Below are positions 1 to 6,244 of a stretch of 7,815 nt of DNA, piece after piece. A program made the position numbers and the translations under genes. The notes under the pieces are model-generated. The model saw nothing but the letters and a program-made list of their open reading frames with translations, searched no databases and was not told where the DNA came from. Positions within the stretch are counted from its first letter, which is position 1; every line of letters begins with the position of its first letter. The DNA comes from an uncultured Gammaproteobacteria bacterium (GTDB lineage Bacteria; Pseudomonadota; Gammaproteobacteria; Pseudomonadales; Pseudohongiellaceae): positions 1 through 7,815 of the forward strand of contig CALEJT010000001.1 in the NCBI GenBank assembly GCA_937898685.1. The letters are read 5' to 3'.

Positions 1-23
1 TGAGATCCGGCAGGCGAACCGAA

Positions 24-120
24 GTGAGTGTCCCAATCGGTTCTCATGAGGTGACTGTCCCCCGCCATAGGGAGAGAAAGGTGACTGTCCCAATCCGTGG
101 TGCCCCAGGTGGCTGTCCCC
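24..120 (+). repeat. Left array of four GTGRSTGTCCC repeats
   Basis: Four copies of an 11-12 base degenerate motif read on the + strand: 24-34 (GTGAGTGTCCC), 51-61 (GTGACTGTCCC), 81-91 (GTGACTGTCCC) and 109-120 (GTGGCTGTCCCC). Starts are spaced 27, 30 and 28 bases. Copies 1 and 3 are both followed by AATC. The intervening bases are not otherwise conserved, so this is not a CRISPR array. The same motif recurs in the opposite orientation at the right end of the window. Solo and clustered GGGACA-type repeats of this kind are common between genes in Pseudomonadota and are often seen near REP-associated (IS200-like) transposases; that link is from general knowledge, and no transposase is visible here. 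The open frame running through these bases (24-281) is a by-product of the repeats. Confidence 0.85.
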
Positions 121-172
121 ATCTGAACGGAACCAGAGGCTGCGAAAAAAGGTCCGATCAACAAGGAGTTCA

Positions 173-188
173 GTTCGGGGCACCGAAC
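173..188. other. Small perfect hairpin upstream of the operon
   Basis: GTTCGG (173-178), loop GGCA, CCGAAC (183-188): a 6-bp perfect inverted repeat about 90 bases before the first start codon. There is no T-run after it, so it is not a convincing intrinsic terminator. It could be an operator-like site or chance. Related GAACCG/CGGTTC words also occur at 17-22 and 38-43 and in the leader, which weakens the case for a special role. Confidence 0.3.
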
Positions 189-211
189 CGTTCCGTATCG
201 TTGCTCACCGC

Positions 212-241
212 TTGGCAGCGAAAGCGAGGTGGGACTACACC
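212..241 (+). promoter_or_regulatory. Candidate sigma70-type promoter for the operon
   Basis: TTGGCA (212-217) matches the -35 consensus at five of six positions. It is followed 18 bases later by TACACC (236-241), which fits the -10 consensus at only three of six. Transcription would begin near 248, giving a leader of about 30 bases before the start codon at 278. This is the best pair found between the left repeat array and the first gene, but the -10 is weak and the call is tentative. Confidence 0.25.
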
Positions 242-261
242 GTTCAGTTTCCCGGAACCGC

Positions 262-268
262 AAGGAGG
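262..268 (+). promoter_or_regulatory. Strong ribosome binding site that sets the first gene's start
   Basis: AAGGAGG lies 9 bases before the ATG at 278. It decides between that ATG and an in-frame ATG at 212, which has no Shine-Dalgarno sequence and would add 22 residues of non-membrane character in front of the anchor helix. The 278 start puts the positive residues and the membrane helix at the very N terminus. Confidence 0.85.
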
Positions 269-277
269 ACTAGCAAA

Positions 278-709
278 ATGACAGGAGCAAGAAGGCGTGT
301 GCTCATCATCATCGGTTGTATCGTGCTGGCCTACGTCGGGCTGGTGACAGCTTTCGAGCTCAGCATCGGGTTGCGGCAGCCCGAATCGGGAGGAACCTTG
401 GTGATACACACGACCAAGGAGGACGGTTCCACGCATCGTCGCGTCCTGGCGCGCTTGCAGGATGGCGATCAGCTGTACGTGGCGGTCAACCATTGGCCGC
501 GCGCCTGGTATCGGCAGGCGTTGGCCAATCCCGAAGTACAAGTGGAACTCGATGGCGAAATGCGTGCATACCGGGCGGTACCGGTGAGTGACGAAGAGCA
601 CGCCCGCCTGGAAGAACGTTTTCCGATCGGCTTTGGTGGACGTTTCATGATGGGCTTTCCGCCACGACACTTCCTGCGGCTCGAGCCAGATGCCACCGTG
701 CGTTTTTGA
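278..709 (+). CDS. Membrane-anchored DDN-like (deazaflavin-dependent reductase-like) split-barrel protein
   Basis: 143 residues. Residues 4-7 (ARRR) precede one hydrophobic helix at about 8-27; positive residues before the helix predict the N terminus inside and the domain outside the cytoplasm. The domain runs from about 38 to 137. It shows the layout of the F420H2-dependent quinone reductase/nitroreductase family (DUF385, DDN-like): strand GGTLVIHTT (38-46), DGDQLYVAV (62-70), then a PRAWYRQALANP segment (74-85) followed by VQVELDG (87-93), where family members have a W-Y-x-N-x-x-A-N-P stretch. Length fits that family plus an anchor. It is the first gene of a tight co-directional operon, and the FO synthase two genes downstream supports a deazaflavin connection. 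The family call rests on motif pattern only; flavin or heme split-barrel relatives remain possible. It resembles the next gene product in the DG-x-LY to N-P-x-x-x-x-x-LDG stretch. Start chosen by the AAGGAGG at 262-268. Confidence 0.7.
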   Translation: MTGARRRVLIIIGCIVLAYVGLVTAFELSIGLRQPESGGTLVIHTTKEDGSTHRRVLARLQDGDQLYVAVNHWPRAWYRQALANPEVQVELDGEMRAYRAVPVSDEEHARLEERFPIGFGGRFMMGFPPRHFLRLEPDATVRF

Positions 710-750
710 CAGTGCTATGACGCCTCAGCATACTGGCACGTCAGTTCCAG

Positions 751-756
751 AGGGGG
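751..756 (+). promoter_or_regulatory. Ribosome binding site of the second gene
   Basis: AGGGGG ends 8 bases before the ATG at 765. It favours that start over the out-of-frame ATG at 758. The 55-base gap 710-764 otherwise shows no clear terminator or promoter, so read-through from the first gene is likely. Confidence 0.65.
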
Positions 757-764
757 AATGAGAC

Positions 765-1343
765 ATGAACGAAGCAGATACCCAGCCAGACGCAAACGCG
801 CAAACCGTAACTGCAAAACCGACGTGGACCGCACCACGCATCGTTGGCCTCGTGCTTGGCTTGGTGATCCTGGGTGGATTGGTCATGGGCGCACGCTGGT
901 TCTTCACCTGCCCCTGCGACACCATGCCGGGCGCCGTGCTCTGGGGTGAAGTGGTGGAGGAACCGGTCAGCGACTGGACCTTCGCGAACAACGTCGAGCT
1001 GTGTCAGATCCAGGTGCAGGGCACCATCTTCCCACAGGCCAACAACCTCAACTGCATGGCCACGCCCGACGGCAAACTCTATCTCAGTTGTTCCAATTGC
1101 GAACCCAAGCGCTGGTCGAGACTGGCGCGTGAAAATCCCAACGGACGAATACGACTCGACGGTCGCGTCTATCCCGTCACCATCACGCACGTCACCGATC
1201 CTGCCGAAGCCGACCGCGCCTGGCATGCACGTCTCGTGAAGTTGGAAAACTCCACCGTGCTCGGTGCCGGCACCCCGGTGGGCACGCCGCGTCCGCCGGA
1301 TGCGCAGTGGTGGACTTTCCGCGTCGAATCCCGCGTGGAGTGA
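765..1343 (+). CDS. Membrane-anchored, cysteine-rich split-barrel-like protein
   Basis: 192 residues. A polar N-terminal tail (1-24) precedes one membrane helix at about 26-43. The soluble part holds six cysteines: C49 and C51 (CPC, just after the helix), C80, C97, and C109/C112 (CSNC). The core 101-160 reads DGKLYLSCSN, PKRW (114-117), NPNGRIRLDGRVYPV (124-138), DPAEADRAW (145-153). This parallels the preceding gene product (DGDQLYVAVN, PRAW, NP-x-VQVELDG), so the two look like divergent paralogues with a pyridoxamine-oxidase/F420-reductase-like split barrel. The tail after 160 (GTPVGTPRPPDAQWWTFRVE) is rich in Gly and Pro. No enzyme activity can be named; the cysteine pairs could bind metal or heme or form disulfides if the domain faces the periplasm. 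The stop lies 3 bases before the FO synthase start, so the two are surely co-transcribed. Confidence 0.65.
   Translation: MNEADTQPDANAQTVTAKPTWTAPRIVGLVLGLVILGGLVMGARWFFTCPCDTMPGAVLWGEVVEEPVSDWTFANNVELCQIQVQGTIFPQANNLNCMATPDGKLYLSCSNCEPKRWSRLARENPNGRIRLDGRVYPVTITHVTDPAEADRAWHARLVKLENSTVLGAGTPVGTPRPPDAQWWTFRVESRVE
1337..1340 (+). promoter_or_regulatory. Ribosome binding site for the GTG start of FO synthase
   Basis: GGAG, formed by the last codons of the preceding gene, lies 6 bases before GTG at 1347. It supports the non-ATG start and suggests translational coupling to the upstream gene. Confidence 0.6.
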
Positions 1344-1346
1344 ATC

Positions 1347-3824
1347 GTGGCAGAAGTTCTCGCGCTCAAGACAAGAGGTACTGAGGTCTCTGCGTTCCGC
1401 TCGGCGCGCTTGTCGGATGACGAGGCGCTGGCGCTTGCGGAGTGCGACGACCTCGCCGTGTTGACGCAGCAGGCACGCGCGTTGCGCGATGCGGCGCACG
1501 GCAATCTCATTACCTATTCGCGCAAGGTTTTCATTCCGCTCACCAAGCTGTGTCGCGACGTGTGCCACTACTGCACCTTCGCGCAAACGCCGCGTCATCT
1601 CGAGCATGCCTACATGCCGGTCGAAGAAGTCTTGGAACTGTGCCGGCAGGGCGCTGCGCTCGGTTGTCAGGAAGCACTCTTTACGCTCGGTGAAAAACCG
1701 GAGCTGCGTTATCGCGTTGCCCGCGAAGCACTCGAAAAACTCGGCTTTGCCACTACGCTCGACTACGTACGTGAAGTGGCGCGTCGCGTGTTGCAAGAGA
1801 CAGGACTTCTCCCTCACATCAATGCCGGTTGCATGACCGCAGAAGAAATCGCGGGACTGCGCCAGGTCAGCGCTTCGATGGGCATCATGCTCGAATCGGC
1901 TTCGGATCGTCTCTGCGAAAAAGGCATGCCGCACCATGGCTCGCCCGACAAAGTCCCAGCACGACGCCTCGAAACCATCGCGCTTGCCGGTGAAGCGCGT
2001 GTGCCTTTCACCTCCGGCATCCTGATCGGCATCGGCGAAACCCGACGTGAACGTATCGAATCCTTGTTGGCGCTGCGTCGCCTGCATGAGCAATACGGAC
2101 ATCTGCAGGAAATCATCGTGCAGAATTTTCGTGCCAAGCCTGGCACGAAGATGGCGCAGGCTCCCGAGCCCGATCTCAACGAATTGCTGTGGACCATAGC
2201 CATCGCGCGTCTGATCTTCGGTGCCGAGATGAACATCCAGGCACCGCCGAACTTGAGCCCCGGTGTGCTGCCTGCCTTGGTCGATGCCGGCATCAATGAT
2301 TGGGGCGGTGTTTCGCCACTCACGCCCGACCACGTGAACCCCGAAGCGCCATGGCCGCATCTCGATCGCCTTGCGCATGAAACCGCGCTGGCCGGTAAAT
2401 TTCTGGAACAGCGTTTGACCATCTATCCCGCTTATGTACGGCAGTCCCGTGAGTGGCTCGATCCCGCCGTGCGTTCCTATGTATTGAAGTCGGCAGATTC
2501 GCAAGGCTTTGCGAAACGGGACTCGTGGAACACGGGGGAGGGTGATGCGATCCCGCAGATCGAGGCCACCTTGCTGACGCAGCCGCTGATGGCTGACCGA
2601 GTTTCTACCGACATCAAAACGCTCGTGGCACGCTGTGTCGCACGTGAGGAGCTGAGTGCACAAGAGGTCACACGGTTGTTCTCGGCGCGCGGGCCTGACT
2701 TTGCCTACGTGTGTCGTGCAGCGGATGAACTGCGGCGGCAAGTGGTAGGTGACGTCGTGAGCTACGTCGTCACGCGCAACATCAACTACACCAACGTCTG
2801 CTACTTCAAGTGTCAGTTCTGTGCCTTTTCGAAAGGCAAGCACAGCGAGGATCTGCGTGGCACGCCCTACGACATCGGCGCCGAAGAATTGGCGCGGCGT
2901 TGCGTCGAGGCTTGGGAGCGCGGCGCAACCGAAGTGTGCCTGCAGGGCGGCATTCATCCCGATTACACGGGACAAACCTATCTCGACATCCTGCACACCG
3001 TGCGCACTGCCACGCCGCAGATGCACATCCACGCCTTTTCGCCGCTCGAAGTGTGGCAGGGCGCGGCAACGCTTGGGCTCGATCTCGAGGATTATCTGCA
3101 GCGCCTGAAGGATGCCGGGCTCAGCACCTTGCCCGGCACGGCGGCGGAAGTGCTGCACGATGAAGTGCGTGCCGAGCTGTGTCCGGATAAATTGACGACG
3201 CAGCAGTGGCTGAGCGTAATGGAAGCTGCGCATCGCGTGGGGCTCAAGAGCACGGCCACGATCATGTTCGGACACGTCGATGTGCCGGAACATTGGGCCG
3301 CGCATCTACTTGCCATCCGCTCGCTGCAGGCGCAAACGAGAGGCTTCACTGAATTCGTACCACTGCCTTATGTCGCGCTCGAAGCTCCGGCCTATCGCAA
3401 GGGACAGTCGCGGCGCGGCCCGAGTTTCCGCGAAGCCGTGTTGATGCATGCTGTCGCACGGCTCGTATTGCATGGTCATATCGACAACATCCAGACTTCG
3501 TGGGTGAAGCTTGGCCGCGAAGGTGTCGCTGCCTGTTTGAATGCCGGCGCCAACGATCTTGGCGGTACCTTGATGAACGAAAGCATCACGCGCGCCGCCG
3601 GCGCCTTGCATGGGCAGGAGTGGTCGCCGCAGCAGATGGAAAGCGTGATTCGCGCCTTGGGCCGCACGCCGCGCATGCGCACGACTCTTTATGCCGATGC
3701 GCCCGAAGAACGTCGCGCCGCCGCCTTTGCTGCTGCACCACTGGCGCCGATGCACAACGACAGTGCCGGCAAGCTGCAACGTCCCAAAGCCCTCATTCCG
3801 CTCGCCGTACAGGCTCTTTCATGA
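1347..3824 (+). CDS. cofGH: Bifunctional FO synthase (CofG-CofH fusion, FbiC type)
   Basis: 825 residues, close to the usual 840-860 of fused FO synthases. It makes 7,8-didemethyl-8-hydroxy-5-deazariboflavin (FO), the chromophore of coenzyme F420, in the cytoplasm. The CofH half joins tyrosine-derived 4-hydroxybenzyl to 5-amino-6-ribitylaminouracil and the CofG half closes the ring. The N-terminal CofG domain (about 55-380) has the radical-SAM cluster motif C69-x3-C73-x2-C76, then LFTLGEKPE, GILIGIGET and a QNFRAKPGT segment. After a linker (about 380-440), the CofH domain (about 445-800) carries C485-x3-C489-x2-C492 in the context CQFCAFSKGK, then LQGGIHPDYT, LPGTAAEVLHDEVR, STATIMFGH, PLPYVALEAP and AGANDLGGTLMNESI. 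Both halves look intact. Start is GTG with GGAG upstream; the stop overlaps the next ATG (ATGA). This is the firmest call in the window. The fused order G-then-H is the arrangement known from actinobacteria; archaea usually keep separate genes. Confidence 0.97.
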   Translation: MAEVLALKTRGTEVSAFRSARLSDDEALALAECDDLAVLTQQARALRDAAHGNLITYSRKVFIPLTKLCRDVCHYCTFAQTPRHLEHAYMPVEEVLELCRQGAALGCQEALFTLGEKPELRYRVAREALEKLGFATTLDYVREVARRVLQETGLLPHINAGCMTAEEIAGLRQVSASMGIMLESASDRLCEKGMPHHGSPDKVPARRLETIALAGEARVPFTSGILIGIGETRRERIESLLALRRLHEQYGHLQEIIVQNFRAKPGTKMAQAPEPDLNELLWTIAIARLIFGAEMNIQAPPNLSPGVLPALVDAGINDWGGVSPLTPDHVNPEAPWPHLDRLAHETALAGKFLEQRLTIYPAYVRQSREWLDPAVRSYVLKSADSQGFAKRDSWNTGEGDAIPQIEATLLTQPLMADRVSTDIKTLVARCVAREELSAQEVTRLFSARGPDFAYVCRAADELRRQVVGDVVSYVVTRNINYTNVCYFKCQFCAFSKGKHSEDLRGTPYDIGAEELARRCVEAWERGATEVCLQGGIHPDYTGQTYLDILHTVRTATPQMHIHAFSPLEVWQGAATLGLDLEDYLQRLKDAGLSTLPGTAAEVLHDEVRAELCPDKLTTQQWLSVMEAAHRVGLKSTATIMFGHVDVPEHWAAHLLAIRSLQAQTRGFTEFVPLPYVALEAPAYRKGQSRRGPSFREAVLMHAVARLVLHGHIDNIQTSWVKLGREGVAACLNAGANDLGGTLMNESITRAAGALHGQEWSPQQMESVIRALGRTPRMRTTLYADAPEERRAAAFAAAPLAPMHNDSAGKLQRPKALIPLAVQALS

Positions 3825-4711
3825 AACTTTGCCTCACCGGTGCCAACAGCAGCGTTGGCCGCAATCTTCTGCAACATCTACGGCAGCAAGAAGGCTGCAG
3901 CGCCGTGGCGCTCGTGCGATCTGCTGAGGCACTAGCCGCTTTGCCGCAGGCGGAGAACATAGACGCACGTGCAGTCGACTACGCCGATCACGCTGCGTTG
4001 GTCGATGCCATGCGTGGCACGCAGGCCGTCGTGCATCTGGCTGGCATTCTGTTCGAGGGCAAACACACGCGGTATCAGAGCGCCAACGTCGAGAGCACCG
4101 CCGCAGTCGTACGTGCGGCGCAACAGGCGCGAGTGCCGCACATCATCTTCATCAGCGTGCTTGGTGCAGATCCCTCGTCGCGCAATCCTTTCCATCGCAG
4201 CAAGGGTGAAGCCGAAAAACTCGTGCTCGAGTCCGGTCTCGCCGCCACGGTATTACGTACACCGCTCCTGCTCGGCCCCGCCTGCGCTGGAGGCAAGGCA
4301 CTTCTGCGCGAAGCGCGTAGCGGCACAGCGAAACTGCTCGGTGGTGGACGTCATGAAGTACGCCCCCTCGACGTCGACGATCTGAGTGAAGGCATCCTTG
4401 CTGCTTGTCGTCACCCAAAGGGCGCGCGCGTTCTGACATTGTGTGGACCCACGCGGGTTCCCTATCACACCTTGGTTACGCAGGTGGCAGCGCAGGAGGG
4501 AAGGGCAGTGCAGATCGCCAGTGCACCGCTGTGGTTGGTGAAGACGCTGAGTGGCATCAATCACGCCATCAAGGGCTATGGCTTCTCGCCTGCCATCGTG
4601 GATGTGATCACCGCGAGTGAGGATGTGGAGGACAACGCCGACGTCGCTCTCTGTCTCACGCTCACTCCCTTGCAGCGCACCTTGGCCAAACTCACGGAAG
4701 CGAAGCATTGA
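3821..4711 (+). CDS. Atypical short-chain dehydrogenase (NDUFA9/NmrA-like NAD(P)-binding protein)
   Basis: 296 residues. The N-terminal Rossmann fold has TGANSSVGRNL (6-16), matching the glycine-rich TGAxGxxG loop with Ser replacing one Gly. VHLAG (71-75), the HIIFISVLGAD strand with S112 (107-117), the NPFHRSKGEAE helix (122-132) and VLRTPLLLGP (144-153) follow in the order seen in atypical SDRs of the NDUFA9-like group. The usual YxxxK catalytic pair is F124-x3-K128, so the tyrosine is missing. A C-terminal region (about 185-296) contains RPLDVDDLSEGI, typical for this group. No membrane segment is obvious. The ATG overlaps the FO synthase stop, implying coupled translation. Substrate unknown; it may bind NAD(P)(H) for a structural or isomerase/reductase role. 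An F420 or FO substrate is only suggested by context. Confidence 0.8.
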   Translation: MKLCLTGANSSVGRNLLQHLRQQEGCSAVALVRSAEALAALPQAENIDARAVDYADHAALVDAMRGTQAVVHLAGILFEGKHTRYQSANVESTAAVVRAAQQARVPHIIFISVLGADPSSRNPFHRSKGEAEKLVLESGLAATVLRTPLLLGPACAGGKALLREARSGTAKLLGGGRHEVRPLDVDDLSEGILAACRHPKGARVLTLCGPTRVPYHTLVTQVAAQEGRAVQIASAPLWLVKTLSGINHAIKGYGFSPAIVDVITASEDVEDNADVALCLTLTPLQRTLAKLTEAKH

Positions 4712-4712
4712 C

Positions 4713-5696
4713 ATGACGAGTCCCGAATCCTCTGCACCCGATGCCGCTCTCGCGCCCCGTAAGCCGGGCAAGGGTGCGCGCAGCGTCTTCTTGCTGATTG
4801 CGGTTGCGTGTTTCGCCTATCTCTATTTTCGGCTCAACGGTGCAGCGGCACGCGAAGGTCTGACCTTGCTCGACTACATGGGCGCGGTGTTCGCCAGTGT
4901 GCAGTGGTTGCCGTGGCTACTGCTGATGATTGCGTACTCGACGCTTTATTTTTTGATCGACACCTTGGTGGTGAGCCGTGCGCTCGCGTGGTTCGTACGG
5001 CCTGTGCCTTATCGCGACCTGCTGCCGATTCGCGGCAGCGCCTACATCATCTCGCTCTTCAACGAGCAGGTGGGCAAGGGCGCCATGGCCTGGTATCTGA
5101 ATAGGCGCGATGGTGTGCCGGGCTGGGAAACGGGTTCGGTGATGCTGTTCATGATGTTCTGCGAACTCTTCTACCTCCTGTTCTGGGCTACGTTGGGCTA
5201 TGCGTTCACGGCGGATGAACTGCCGGATTCCTTTGGCCTGATTCCCTACATCGCTGCCGGCGCACTCGTCTTTCTGGTGCTGTGGGTGTTGTACTTCCAA
5301 GGCAGTCTGCTGCCGAACAACACTTTGCGCGACAAACGTATTTTGCATGCCTTCCGTCAGGCGCGCTTGAAACACTATGGCATGTTCGTGCTGTTGCGTT
5401 CGCCGGCACTGTTGACGGCGATCGTGGTGTATTCGATCGCATTACGGCTCTTCGGCGTCGAGGCGTCGTTGTTGCAGCTGCTCGGGCTCTTGCCCGTGAT
5501 CTTCTTCGCCGCAGCAGTGCCCACACCGATGCGCGCAGCGGCAATCACGTTGTGGGTGGTGTTGTTTCCGCAGAACGAAGGTCAGATGGCGGCCTTCGGC
5601 TTCGTGCAGCACAACTTCTTCATTCTGTTCAACGCGCTGATCGGTCTCTTGTTCTTGCGCCGTGCACAGCGCGAACTGTTCGGTGCCAACGGCTGA
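4713..5696 (+). CDS. Polytopic membrane protein, tentatively LPG-synthase-membrane-domain-like
   Basis: 327 residues. After a polar, Pro- and Lys-rich cytoplasmic tail (1-23), about seven or eight hydrophobic segments can be drawn near 24-40, 64-86, 142-163, 176-196, 223-246, 252-272, 274-286 and 299-316, and the protein ends in a short positive tail. The segment NEQVGKGAMAWYLNRRDG (117-134), followed by helices with acidic E151, resembles the P-x-x-x-GE-x-x-R/L-x-R-x-x-G loop of the lysylphosphatidylglycerol synthase membrane domain (AglD/MprF-N type, flippase-like) family. No soluble aminoacyl-transfer domain is attached. The similarity is faint and the function is not recognised with confidence; lipid translocation is a possibility, not a finding. 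Start chosen at 4713, one base after the preceding stop; an upstream in-frame ATG at 4617 would lie inside the previous gene. Its stop shares one base with the next start. Confidence 0.75.
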   Translation: MTSPESSAPDAALAPRKPGKGARSVFLLIAVACFAYLYFRLNGAAAREGLTLLDYMGAVFASVQWLPWLLLMIAYSTLYFLIDTLVVSRALAWFVRPVPYRDLLPIRGSAYIISLFNEQVGKGAMAWYLNRRDGVPGWETGSVMLFMMFCELFYLLFWATLGYAFTADELPDSFGLIPYIAAGALVFLVLWVLYFQGSLLPNNTLRDKRILHAFRQARLKHYGMFVLLRSPALLTAIVVYSIALRLFGVEASLLQLLGLLPVIFFAAAVPTPMRAAAITLWVVLFPQNEGQMAAFGFVQHNFFILFNALIGLLFLRRAQRELFGANG

Positions 5697-6235
5697 TGCT
5701 GGCGCATTGTCTTACCGCATTGCGTTTGGCGCTGGTTGTTCCCACTGCCTGGGCCTTGGCGTCACCGCAAAGTTTTCCGGCGTGGGCTGCGCTGTTTTTC
5801 GTCATCGTGGCGATTGTCACCGACATGGCTGATGGCAAGGTGGCGCGTGCGCAGGGCACAGCTTCAGCGGCGGGACAGCTCTTCGATCATGCGACGGACT
5901 GTCTTTTCGTGAGTTGTGCACTCGGTGGCGCAGCCGTCGCCGGTGCGATTACGCCTTGGTTGCCACCGCTGGTGGTAGTGGCTTTCGTGCAATACGTGTT
6001 GGATTCGCGCTTTCTCCATCGTCAAAAGCAGTTGCGCATGAGCAAGCTGGGGCGTTGGAATGGCATCCTGTACTTCGCCCCTCCCGTGATGTTGGCCGCG
6101 GCGATGCTGCTGCCACCTGTGTTGGCAGAGGCAATGCGCACGCTTGCGGCATGGAGCGCCTGGGCGCTGGTGCTGAGTACCTTGCTTTCGATCGTCGACC
6201 GAGCCTTGGCACGACCAGCGCTTCCATCTTCTTAG
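5696..6235 (+). CDS. CDP-alcohol phosphatidyltransferase family protein
   Basis: 179 residues, a minimal-size member of the family. The complete catalytic signature D-x2-D-G-x2-A-R-x8-G-x3-D-x3-D is present at D43, D46, G47, A50, R51, G60, D64 and D68, so divalent-metal-dependent transfer of a phospho-alcohol group from a CDP-activated donor is very likely. Hydrophobic segments near 9-24, 28-42, 69-85, 87-103, 121-141 and 146-165 give the six-helix membrane fold; RFLHRQKQLRMSKLGRW (about 105-121) is a positive loop. Which CDP-lipid and which acceptor are used cannot be read from the sequence; PgsA/PssA-like or inositol/other alcohol transferases are options. The ATG overlaps the previous stop (TGATG), so translation is probably coupled. 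An ATG further upstream at 5282 in the same frame lies within the preceding gene and is not used. Confidence 0.92.
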   Translation: MLAHCLTALRLALVVPTAWALASPQSFPAWAALFFVIVAIVTDMADGKVARAQGTASAAGQLFDHATDCLFVSCALGGAAVAGAITPWLPPLVVVAFVQYVLDSRFLHRQKQLRMSKLGRWNGILYFAPPVMLAAAMLLPPVLAEAMRTLAAWSAWALVLSTLLSIVDRALARPALPSS

Positions 6236-6244
6236 TTGTGACTC

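Noticed and set aside
24..120. Possible CRISPR array at either end
   Set aside because: Repeat cores are only 11-12 bases and degenerate, spacing at the right end is irregular, and no cas genes are present.
24..281. Open frame of 85 codons over the left repeat array
   Set aside because: Its translation is mostly the repeated motif read as V-T-V-P-like units, it has no ribosome binding site, and it overlaps the leader and start of the first real gene.
741..3305. Very long minus-strand open frame of 854 codons opposite genes 2 and 3
   Set aside because: Its codons are exactly aligned with those of the two + strand genes, which share a frame because their gap is 3 bases. In this register minus-strand stops need TTA, CTA or TCA codons on the + strand, which are rare in this GC-rich coding sequence. 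The translation is rich in Arg and His, shows no family motif and crosses a gene boundary.
3402..3412. GGGACAGTCGC in the CofH part as an in-gene repeat copy
   Set aside because: It departs from the consensus ending CAC, has no flanking similarity and encodes the conserved GQSRRGPSF region of CofH.
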